In this document: piece by piece, positions 43,022 through 50,545 of the stretch
Position numbering within the stretch: the stretch's first letter is position 1
Layout: the number at the start of each line of letters is the position of its first letter
Assembly: GCA_965203615.1 (NCBI GenBank)
Contig: OZ241900.1
Span: forward strand, 1,054,001-1,118,000
DNA length: 64,000 bases
Direction: 5' to 3'
Origin: VXNE01 sp965203615
GTDB taxonomy: Bacteria > Pseudomonadota > Gammaproteobacteria > Pseudomonadales > Azotimanducaceae
Notes under the pieces: model-generated
What the model saw: only the letters and a program-made list of their open reading frames with translations
Told to the model about the DNA's origin: nothing
Databases searched by the model: none
Made by a program: the position numbers and the translations under genes

Positions 43022-44296
43022 CTAACAGCCGAGACCCTGTGAAATCTGGGCATAGCTGGTGAGCGGCACCGCGCACATCCGATGCCAGTCCGCCTTGTCG
43101 ATGACCGGCTGGTTCAACAGGTCGATCATGTCTTCGAACTTGCTGAGCGCGGCGCAATCCACCACCTCGGGGTCGGCCGCTTCCCGGTGTTGCGCCCAGG
43201 CGCGCTCACGGGCATAGCGCCAGAACTCGCTGTCGTACCTGGAGCCGCATGAATAGTGCCAGCCGACGAACAGGCCGTAGGCGAGCATGTTGTTGATGAG
43301 AAAGCGATTGACCGTCGGCGCGTCGCGTTCGAGGTGTTCCACCGGACGGTTCAGACGTATCTGGAGCACCATCCCGATCTGCAACTGGGCGGATACGATC
43401 GCTGTCGCCTCCAACGGCTCCATGAAGGCCGCGGCGTTGCCGACGCGGGCGATCGCACCGTCGAATATCCGGCGGTGAACGAAGTTGGGAAACGGGATGA
43501 CCGCGCGTTGCTCGAACTCCGATACGCCATCGGATTCGAGGAATGCGTCAAAGTCCGACTCGACCTCCTCCAGGCTGGTTACATCCCGGTTGAAGATGTA
43601 CCCGTAGGACGTGTGCACGGTAAGCGGAATGACGAACACCCAACCGTGCGGACGCGCGACCGCGCGCGTGTAGGTGTGTTGCAGCACCGGCCCACCCTGC
43701 GCTGGTTCGATGATTGCCGGGCAGCGACGGATGACGGCCGTGTTGGTCGGGATGAATGAAATGTCGATATGTTCGTCGGGATGCAGTTCCCTCGGGAATC
43801 CACGGGCATCGAAGACCAGGTCGTAGCGTTCCGGTTCTCGGTCCTCGAACTCCACTTCCGCCCCGCCCTCGACCCTCGTGATGTTCAGCACTCTCGCGTC
43901 GATGTGGCGGGCGCGGGTGCTCATCTGCAGCAACTCGCCCATGAAGTCGGCGGACAGGTGATAGGCATAGGACACCTGTTGCGGCGTGAAGTAGTGGGTA
44001 AAGTCCCGACCGCGCCGGCCCCACCCCTCGAATGCGACACCGTACTTGCGGGTCCCGTTCAAACGTTGCTGGACGGTCTCATGCGGCAAATCGGTCAATT
44101 TCTGCAGTTCCTGCACCAGGCTCGGCCAACTGCCTTCGCCGACACCGATGACCGGGATGCGCGAGTCGTATATCTGGTGCAGCTCGTGGTCGCTATCGGG
44201 GTGTAAACGCGTGACGCTGGCGGCGGCCAGGGCGCCCGCGGTTCCCCGCCCCACGACCGCAATCTTCCTCAAGGAACTACCGCCCGGCTGCATCAC
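43022..44296 (-). CDS. Flavin-dependent tryptophan-halogenase-like protein
   Basis: This 424-residue FAD protein has GRGTAGALAA (residues about 17-26), GVGEGSWPS (51-59) and a Lys at 84 in TRKYGVAFEGW, the region of the halogenase catalytic Lys. The YAYHLSADFM segment is typical. The diagnostic WxWxIP reads WVFVIP (219-224) and PLEST reads PLEAT, so the active site is variant. Trp halogenases chlorinate free or peptide Trp; MibH does so on a lanthipeptide. Here the neighbouring precursor ends in Trp, an obvious substrate. A hydroxylase or oxidase role is an alternative. Confidence 0.82.
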   Translation of the reverse strand: MMQPGGSSLRKIAVVGRGTAGALAAASVTRLHPDSDHELHQIYDSRIPVIGVGEGSWPSLVQELQKLTDLPHETVQQRLNGTRKYGVAFEGWGRRGRDFTHYFTPQQVSYAYHLSADFMGELLQMSTRARHIDARVLNITRVEGGAEVEFEDREPERYDLVFDARGFPRELHPDEHIDISFIPTNTAVIRRCPAIIEPAQGGPVLQHTYTRAVARPHGWVFVIPLTVHTSYGYIFNRDVTSLEEVESDFDAFLESDGVSEFEQRAVIPFPNFVHRRIFDGAIARVGNAAAFMEPLEATAIVSAQLQIGMVLQIRLNRPVEHLERDAPTVNRFLINNMLAYGLFVGWHYSCGSRYDSEFWRYARERAWAQHREAADPEVVDCAALSKFEDMIDLLNQPVIDKADWHRMCAVPLTSYAQISQGLGC

Positions 44297-44353
44297 GCCA
44301 GATGATCCCCGCTATCCATTCGTGCCGTGTTCACATGCAATTCGACCTGGCTG

Positions 44354-45586
44354 TCAGAAGCTGTACGTGAAATTCACGCCGACGAAGCTGTCACGCCGTC
44401 CATCGTAGGTCAGGTCCCGCGGGTCCGAGCTCAGGTTCACGATCGCTTCCAGACGCATGGACCAACTCTCCGAGAGGCGGCGCTTCAGTTCCAGGTTCAG
44501 CGAGCGGTAATCGTGGTCCAGGTCACCCAGGATACCCACAACGAATTCGGTGCTTTGCACATCGTTGAACGCCAGGAAGCCCGCGATAAACAGGTCGTTC
44601 GCCCAAATGGTCGGGGCACGGCGTCCGCGACTGTCATAGAGCCACTCGGCGAGCAGCGTCAGGTCCGCCGCGGAACCGAACAGCGCGTACACGGCGCGTT
44701 CCAGGCCGAGGATGCATGCCTGGTAGTCCTCCTCCTGGCCCAGGAGATTGGTCGCGCCGCTGCGGCGAGTGGCTTCCATCTTGTAAAGCCAGGATCCGGT
44801 CGTGAGCTGCGCGTCGACGCCGACCTGCCGAATCTGCTCGTAGTACGGGATCAAGGGCGTGTCGGCCGCCGGCAACAGCCCGGGTTGATGGCTGGCAAAA
44901 AGAAAAATGGGTTCGCGGCTTGTCCCGACAAACCCGCTCAGGCCGAAATCCAGCAGACCCACGGCGTGGCTGTAGCGAACCGCAAGATCGACATGGCGCT
45001 CTTCGGCACCACTCTCGTAGGCGGCGTTCTCATCGATCGGAAAGGCCGACCTGAGGCGCCCCGAGGGACCGGGAAACGTACGCTTGCGATGGTAGGGAAG
45101 CAGGAACGATTCGGCGATGCCCCATGCGCCGGAAACCGTCAGGTGCACCATCGGCTGACCCAGCTTGGGCCGGTCGCGCGGGTGCTCGACGAGGTCCAAC
45201 TGGTTGACGATGTCCACGAGGTTGTGCAGTTCGGCCACGCCCCAGAAGACACGGTCCAGCCCCACCCGAAGCTCCCAGGAATTCTCGCCCCAGTCTCCAT
45301 ACGTCAACAGGTAGGCCTCGCGCAGGTCCGCATGCGTGCGCTGCGAGTCGGCGCTGTCGTATCGATATAGCGGGGTGAACGTGAAGCTCGTGGTTTCCGC
45401 GAGATCGCCGTAGAGCGTCGGTTCGACGACCAGCCCCGTCGTGCCGGAACGCTGATCCGGGAAGGCCGGCGATTGCGGATACCATCGCGCCTGCAGGCTC
45501 GCATCACCCGAAAAATCAAGAACCTGCGCCTGGACACCCGCGGCGGCCATGAGCACGAGGGCCGCAATTGCGCCGCCACACCGCAT
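44354..45586 (-). CDS. Outer-membrane beta-barrel protein (DUF1302-like)
   Basis: This 410-residue protein has a signal peptide (GGAIAALVLMAAAGVQAQ) and alternating amphipathic strands up to the C-terminal FVGVNFTYSF, ending in Phe as outer-membrane barrels do. Its start overlaps the stop of the LolA-like gene (TGATG). Barrels of this kind often sit with LolA-like and RND genes in Proteobacteria. Here it may form the outer-membrane exit or entry for the peptide product. Transport specificity is inference. Confidence 0.75.
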   Translation of the reverse strand: MRCGGAIAALVLMAAAGVQAQVLDFSGDASLQARWYPQSPAFPDQRSGTTGLVVEPTLYGDLAETTSFTFTPLYRYDSADSQRTHADLREAYLLTYGDWGENSWELRVGLDRVFWGVAELHNLVDIVNQLDLVEHPRDRPKLGQPMVHLTVSGAWGIAESFLLPYHRKRTFPGPSGRLRSAFPIDENAAYESGAEERHVDLAVRYSHAVGLLDFGLSGFVGTSREPIFLFASHQPGLLPAADTPLIPYYEQIRQVGVDAQLTTGSWLYKMEATRRSGATNLLGQEEDYQACILGLERAVYALFGSAADLTLLAEWLYDSRGRRAPTIWANDLFIAGFLAFNDVQSTEFVVGILGDLDHDYRSLNLELKRRLSESWSMRLEAIVNLSSDPRDLTYDGRRDSFVGVNFTYSF

Positions 45587-46407
45587 CAGCGCACGCGTCG
45601 CAGTGCGGCCTGGGTGAATTCCCGATCATCCAGATCGGTACCGAACTGAAAGTCGGTCCAGCGAATCACCGTGCTCGCCCCGGTCAGGTGATTCACCATC
45701 GTCTGCTCTCCTGCCCGCCAGTATCGGTCCAGGTATTGCTGATAGTTCTCACAAGTGAGCGTCTTCAGGTGCGAGCGCCGTCGGTCGTAGAGCTCCATCT
45801 TCCAAAGGCGAAGCTCGCTCGTGTCCTGCCAGACGACCTTGCGGCTATATCCGGACTTCTCGTCCAGCGGGGTCTGCTCGATCACCGTGCAGGTGAGTTC
45901 ACCGCAGGGCTCGTCGCGCAGATACCGGTAGGAATACTCCTCCACCTCCGGGGAACTCATGTCCTCGTACGAAAACTCGCTTCCCATGAACGACCCCGAA
46001 CGCCTCGAAGCGCTGATGCGCTTCACCCGCTTGAGCGCCGGCAGATACAGCCACTGGTCGTCAGGCGTGGTGGCGTGCGCGTGGGTCAGGAGCGCGGTCC
46101 CCTGCACGTCTCTCGGCTGATCGAACACGAACAGGCTCTTGTCGCCATCCCCCGGCACTTCCAGCACCTTGAAGCGCATCTCGCGGACGCTCTCCCGGCC
46201 TTGCCGGTCGCGCAGCACCATCGTCATTCCGGCGGTGTAATTGCCGAAGCCGTCGTCCATGGCACTCGCCTCGCGGGCGATTCTCAAGCCCTTGTCCTCC
46301 GGTGTCTCTTCCTCGGCAAGGGAATCCGCGTACGGCAGGCAGAAGCACGCGACAGCCAGCACCAGGACACGGAACGAAACACCCCCGCGCGATACCGAAT
46401 CCTCCAT
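45586..46407 (-). CDS. LolA-like outer-membrane lipoprotein-sorting family protein
   Basis: This 273-residue exported protein has a signal sequence (SFRVLVLAVACFCLPYADSLAEEE). The mature part has the LolA/LolB half-barrel pattern: NYTAGMTMVLRDRQGRESVREM, LLTHAHATTPDDQWLYLPALKRVKRIS, SFMGSEFSYEDM. This subfamily carries hydrophobic or lipid cargo in the periplasm and often accompanies RND exporters. It heads a three-gene unit with the barrel and halogenase-like genes and is divergent from the precursor gene. Confidence 0.85.
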   Translation of the reverse strand: MEDSVSRGGVSFRVLVLAVACFCLPYADSLAEEETPEDKGLRIAREASAMDDGFGNYTAGMTMVLRDRQGRESVREMRFKVLEVPGDGDKSLFVFDQPRDVQGTALLTHAHATTPDDQWLYLPALKRVKRISASRRSGSFMGSEFSYEDMSSPEVEEYSYRYLRDEPCGELTCTVIEQTPLDEKSGYSRKVVWQDTSELRLWKMELYDRRRSHLKTLTCENYQQYLDRYWRAGEQTMVNHLTGASTVIRWTDFQFGTDLDDREFTQAALRRVR

Positions 46408-46489
46408 CGGGTCTTGGCCGATCAACCGGCTATCGGTGGTGTCGTGGTCAAGGAACATCCCGCAATGGTCCGGTGATGGATGTCTTCCC

Positions 46490-46525
46490 ATTGTACCCCT
46501 GTTGCCGCATGCGGCCGGTCCGGCC
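46490..46525 (-). promoter_or_regulatory. Putative promoter/operator of the LolA-like operon
   Basis: On the minus strand a TACAAT -10 (46490-46495) lies 77 bases or so before the LolA-like gene's start region. Two perfect palindromes, GCCGCATGCGGC (46504-46515) and GGCCGGTCCGGCC (46513-46525), cover the expected spacer and -35. They sit in the divergent region shared with the precursor gene. The elements are seen; the role is inference. Confidence 0.35.
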
Positions 46526-46699
46526 CGGGCGATGTACCAGCAACAAGACCGCAATTTCAATCATTTAGAAAACTTTGACACCCCATTTGAAATACTAGCG
46601 AGGGGCGGAAATGCGTTGCTAGCCGAGATATCGTCATGTACGTTCATCGACTGATCGGTTTGGCGTGATTGGCCAAGCCGCATCCACGGAGTATCTACC

Positions 46700-46951
46700 A
46701 TGAGAAGTGGCGACGACATGCTGAAGCAGATTGTCGAGAAGTCCGCCCTCGACGCGGGATTCAGGCAACAGCTTCTTGCAGACCCCAAGACAACCATCAG
46801 TTCGGAACTGGGAATCACGATTCCCGAGTCGATGACGATCCAGGTGCACGAGAGCGACATGCAAACCGTGCATCTCGCGTTGCCGCCGGATCCGAACATC
46901 ACGGAGGAACAACTCGAAGCTATCTCTGCCGGCCTTTGCTGCTGCTGGTAG
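46700..46951 (+). CDS. NHLP-family RiPP precursor peptide with LCCCW core
   Basis: This 83-residue peptide has a nitrile-hydratase-alpha-like leader: FRQQLLADPKTTISSELGI, IPESMTIQVHESD, TVHLALPPDPNITEEQLEAI. The leader ends SAG, equivalent to the usual double-Gly site, and only Leu-Cys-Cys-Cys-Trp follows before the stop. Cys would be cyclised by the neighbouring YcaO enzyme and Trp is a likely target of the halogenase-like enzyme. GGAG lies eight bases before the ATG. It is the only plus-strand gene between 43.0 and 62.5 kb and is followed by a terminator-like hairpin, so it can be expressed separately and strongly. Confidence 0.88.
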   Translation: MRSGDDMLKQIVEKSALDAGFRQQLLADPKTTISSELGITIPESMTIQVHESDMQTVHLALPPDPNITEEQLEAISAGLCCCW

Positions 46952-46970
46952 ACCGATAGCCTGAAACCAG

Positions 46971-47058
46971 CCGCCCGGATACGAAAACGACCGCATCCGG
47001 CGGGGCTTGAGTTGACCCCGTCAACCTGGCATCAAGCTGGGATGGCGGGGTTTTGTTT
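46971..47058. terminator. Hairpins and T-run after the precursor gene
   Basis: A bulged stem CCGC(C)CGGAT / ATCCGGCGG starts at 46971. It is followed by CCCCGTC (47016-47022) pairing with GGCGGGG (47044-47050), which leads into TTTTGTTT. This fits a rho-independent terminator for the precursor transcript, and the stem may also stop the convergent operon. Confidence 0.55.
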
Positions 47059-47069
47059 ATCCGCTCCCG

Positions 47070-48188
47070 TCAATGGTCAACCGCCCCGGAAAGCACCATG
47101 AAGACATAGGCCTTGGCTTTGCCAAGCCTATTTCCGGATATGACAAGCTTGATGTGGTGTATGCCACGCAGCAGCACATAGCGCCCCGACTTCGCAAACA
47201 GCGTGGTCGGTTTCGACACCCAGTCAGCCAGCGCCCGAATCTTCTCTGGCAGGACGAGATCTTCGTGGCTCAGCGCTTCCAGGAACGGGTCCCAATCCGT
47301 AAGGCCGTCGAGCCAATAGCGCGAGTCCTTCGTATATCTCTGTTTCACGATGAGCGTCAGGCCGAGGGTCGGGCCGACGCCCTCTTCCCGCACGTCGAGA
47401 TTCACGCCGGACCTGACGATGTTCGCGCGTTCCCTGAAGCGTGAAATCACGGATTCGACCGCCGATACCTGGCCCGGCCAACCCGTATCCTCAAGGTAGG
47501 CGCGCAGTTCCTGCTGCGTCCTGAACCCCATGATTGCGAGGCGGATGCACCGCGGGCGGGACGGGAATACGCCAAAGGAATCCAGGCGCGTATCTTCCGG
47601 CTGCGCCAGGTAGACGCGTTCGACGTTCTTCCTCTCGGCTTCATTGGGCTCCCACCCCACGCAGGAGACGAGCGCATCCACCACCGTGGAGACATCGCTC
47701 TCCTGGCGGCAGCCGCCGATGATCGGGCGTTCGCCGGGCCGCAGGAACATCCCCGGCAGCGGATTCTCGCAGCCCTGTGCCGAGCCGATGTCGTATTCCA
47801 GCATCAGCTTCGGGCCCACGATCGCACGCAGGGGTGAGCTTTCTGCGTTCATGCGGCTGAACAGCCGCATGATTGCGGCCGCGGTCTCGTCGGTCCTGTC
47901 GGATCGCGCGCGCTCCGCAAAAAACGCCGCCGTTCTCGTCCCGCTCGCTAGCGACGCGCCGAAATCCGCCTCCGGGCTGGCTTCATGCAGGGGCAGTTCG
48001 AAGCCGAATGGAAGGGCACCCATCGTGATCGGAAGATTGCTCGCGCACTCGAGGATTCGATTCCATTGGTGGTCTCCGACAAGGACCGGCGCGACCCTGT
48101 TCCGAAAGTGCCCGAGCAGATCGCCCATGGTGCCGCCCTCTTCGGCGAGACGGTCCTGGGTCAGCGTGACCGCCGCGTCAACATCCAT
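47070..48188 (-). CDS. Unrecognised protein of the RiPP locus (372 aa)
   Basis: I do not recognise this family. The protein is soluble, with no signal peptide or membrane segment. Notable segments are LPITMGALPFGFELPLHEAS, MLEYDIGSAQGCENPLPGMF, PRCIRLAIMGF and the C-terminal RGIHHIKLVISGNRLGKAKA, which looks like a conserved beta-rich end. It starts ten bases after the YcaO gene with an AAGGAG site, so it is made with the cyclodehydratase. It could be a tailoring enzyme (a prenyltransferase-like fold was considered) or a peptide-binding partner. Confidence 0.75.
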   Translation of the reverse strand: MDVDAAVTLTQDRLAEEGGTMGDLLGHFRNRVAPVLVGDHQWNRILECASNLPITMGALPFGFELPLHEASPEADFGASLASGTRTAAFFAERARSDRTDETAAAIMRLFSRMNAESSPLRAIVGPKLMLEYDIGSAQGCENPLPGMFLRPGERPIIGGCRQESDVSTVVDALVSCVGWEPNEAERKNVERVYLAQPEDTRLDSFGVFPSRPRCIRLAIMGFRTQQELRAYLEDTGWPGQVSAVESVISRFRERANIVRSGVNLDVREEGVGPTLGLTLIVKQRYTKDSRYWLDGLTDWDPFLEALSHEDLVLPEKIRALADWVSKPTTLFAKSGRYVLLRGIHHIKLVISGNRLGKAKAYVFMVLSGAVDH

Positions 48189-48197
48189 AAGGTCTCC

Positions 48198-50501
48198 TTA
48201 CGCGATCACCGGTGCCGGATTCAGATCGGCTTCCGCAAGTGGCCGCTTGCGCAAGCCCATGCTGACCGGCACGTCGTACAGGCGCCCGGGCGCGAATCTC
48301 GCCCAGAAGTGGCGCAAGCCCGGCACGATGACCCGCACCACGGGCATGCCGATGTCGGGCCGCGTCTGGTCCAGCACAAGGAACTCGAGACCCTTGGCTT
48401 CCACAAGCGCGCGGCAATACTCCACGTCGTCACGCGTGTCCGTCGATTCGATTGCCGGATAACTGGCAGCCTGCCGCATGGGCACGTCAGCGCCGGGCGC
48501 CAGCCAGGGACAGTCGGCGAGTCGAGCGGTTCTCCACCACCAGAGCGCCAGCGGATCATCGATCATGGGCCGGCCATCGCCGCTTCCGGGACGTGGCAGC
48601 CAGGTAAGGCACTGGTTCAGTTCGCAAAGCGCCCGCAGGGCGGCGATGCGCGGGTCGGCATGGGCGCCGGCGCCGTAGATGATGTCCTCGGTGTTCGCAT
48701 CCGGCCTGCGCGCAAGCGCGACAAATGCGGGAATGCCAATGTCGCAGGTCACGTCGAGCATCCACAGATCCCGCTCGTAGCGGGCGTAGTAGCCCGCAGC
48801 CGATGCGAGGTAGTCGTCGTCGAAGCTCGCGAGATCGACCCCGGGCACCCGCAACCGGTTGTACCACCAGATGGCGAACGCGTCTCGTTCAGCGAGCTCG
48901 TAGAAGCCCTGTAGGATGGCTTCTTCCACGGTATTGCCCGCGGCGCAACCGTTGGAATCGGCGATCAGGTCGTTCACTCCGCGCTGTTCGGGCGCCATGC
49001 TGTAGAGCATCGACGTCGGCAGATACCGATGCCGCTGCTTCGTCAGCGACCATACCGGCGTCCAGTCGATTGCGGCATCGGGGTCGAGACGGGGCGGGAC
49101 GACGTTGTATGGGTGGCCCTTGGTGTTGATGCTCTCCGCGTTATCGAGCTGATGGTCGCTGAAGAGCTGCGCATCGTTGGGATGGATGGCCTCACCTCCG
49201 CCGAATTCGATGAATCGCCTGACAATCCGAATCTCGTCCCCATGAAAGGCGCCAGAGTAGCGCTCGATGGCCTCGCAGAGTGCGCTGATCTCGGATTGCT
49301 CCCTGGTGCTGCCCTTGCCGGCGCTCTTGCTGCGCAGGCTGCGCCTGAGCGAACTCAAGGTCCGGCTTCGCATGCCGAGATTGCTCCCCGCCCAATAGAC
49401 GTGCAGCCAGGAATCGTCCTCGTCTGTCGTACGCCTGAGCCATGTCACAACGCCACTGATCGGGCTTACAAGGTGGCCGTATTTCGCCAGCGTGGCTTCC
49501 GGAGCCACCGTTCGCGCGCCGCCGCTGTTGCGATGGGTCTTGGGGCTCGATGCCAGATGTACGGCAACGGGCGGGCGATCCGGCCGACGCAACGCTTCGT
49601 CGCCACATGCCGGGCACTGCGGCCGGCGCAGAACTCGATGCCGCGAACTTGCGAGCGTGCCGACGTGCATGGAGATCGCGTGTTCGTGAATGGGCGCAGC
49701 CTCTTCCAGCACGAGCCATTTGACGATCTCCGCCGCAACCAGCCCACGTAGCGCCTCGAGCACCGCCGGGTCCGCCGCGAACGGCTTGAAGGCGCCCTCC
49801 TCCCCGGCGAAGTTGCGCAGGAAATTGTGGACTTCCTGGTGGCTGCGCAGACGGTAGGCCAGACAGGCCCAACAAGGGGCTTTCCCGCCCCTCCGAAAGA
49901 CGGGACCGAACAGCGGCTCCATGCCCCTCGGCCGCACGAGCATCCAGGGCGCTCCGGAGTCAAGCTGTCGCCGATTCACTTCGGCAAGACGCTCTTCGAG
50001 ATAGTCGTCGCAGACGATCACGGCGAGCTTCGGATCGTCGGACCCCACACGGACACCGGCCACTTCCAGGTGCCGGGCCAGTGGGCCGTCGTCACCGGCA
50101 ACGGCGATTCGCGAGTCCGCAAGCCGTTCTTCAACCCAGCGCGGCGATGCGCCGAGTGACGACCAGTAGGCCGCGCGCGATTGATCCATGCCGTGATCCG
50201 CAGAGACCAGGTATCCCCGGGCGGAGAGCGAAGCAACCGCCGCCCGCACATCGCCGGCGGCATGCCGATCCCCGAGTGCGCCAACGATCTCACCCAGCGA
50301 GCGGTGGCCGTCGAGCAGCGGCAAGAGATCACAGGTCAGCCCGCCGTGCATCAGGGTATTGAAAGAGTCGGAGACCAGCAGCATCTGCTGCTGTCCGATA
50401 GCGTGGAACTTCAGATGCGGAGTGAGCGCGGGAAGCTCGACGAGTCCCCGGTCCGCCGACGTGGTTCTCGTCAATATGCCGCGTTGCGGATTCGGTTCCA
50501 T
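48198..50501 (-). CDS. Leader-binding / YcaO cyclodehydratase fusion (TOMM type)
   Basis: This 767-residue enzyme installs azolines in the precursor using ATP. The N-terminal part (about 20-100) resembles a RiPP-recognition winged helix (FNTLMHGGLTCDLLPLLDGH). The middle is the E1-like, zinc-binding domain with CWAC (210-213) and CPAC (296-299). The YcaO domain (about 335-767) has GKGSTREQSEISALCEAIER and the SNGCAAGNTVEEA/ELAERDA motifs that bind ATP-Mg. The C-terminus ends NPAPVIA, a variant of the Pro-rich tail. A GTG at 50543 is an alternative start. It is the central modifying enzyme of the locus. Confidence 0.92.
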   Translation of the reverse strand: MEPNPQRGILTRTTSADRGLVELPALTPHLKFHAIGQQQMLLVSDSFNTLMHGGLTCDLLPLLDGHRSLGEIVGALGDRHAAGDVRAAVASLSARGYLVSADHGMDQSRAAYWSSLGASPRWVEERLADSRIAVAGDDGPLARHLEVAGVRVGSDDPKLAVIVCDDYLEERLAEVNRRQLDSGAPWMLVRPRGMEPLFGPVFRRGGKAPCWACLAYRLRSHQEVHNFLRNFAGEEGAFKPFAADPAVLEALRGLVAAEIVKWLVLEEAAPIHEHAISMHVGTLASSRHRVLRRPQCPACGDEALRRPDRPPVAVHLASSPKTHRNSGGARTVAPEATLAKYGHLVSPISGVVTWLRRTTDEDDSWLHVYWAGSNLGMRSRTLSSLRRSLRSKSAGKGSTREQSEISALCEAIERYSGAFHGDEIRIVRRFIEFGGGEAIHPNDAQLFSDHQLDNAESINTKGHPYNVVPPRLDPDAAIDWTPVWSLTKQRHRYLPTSMLYSMAPEQRGVNDLIADSNGCAAGNTVEEAILQGFYELAERDAFAIWWYNRLRVPGVDLASFDDDYLASAAGYYARYERDLWMLDVTCDIGIPAFVALARRPDANTEDIIYGAGAHADPRIAALRALCELNQCLTWLPRPGSGDGRPMIDDPLALWWWRTARLADCPWLAPGADVPMRQAASYPAIESTDTRDDVEYCRALVEAKGLEFLVLDQTRPDIGMPVVRVIVPGLRHFWARFAPGRLYDVPVSMGLRKRPLAEADLNPAPVIA

Positions 50502-50545
50502 CGGGGGTCGCACCCGGGATTCTTGTGCCGCATCGGCCGACACCG

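Noticed and set aside
46575..46580. Perfect TTGACA upstream of the precursor gene.
   Set aside because: No acceptable -10 hexamer lies 15-19 bp downstream, so I could not call it a promoter.
46718..46951. Second in-frame ATG (codon 7) as the precursor start.
   Set aside because: The first ATG has GGAG eight bases upstream, and the second has no ribosome site.
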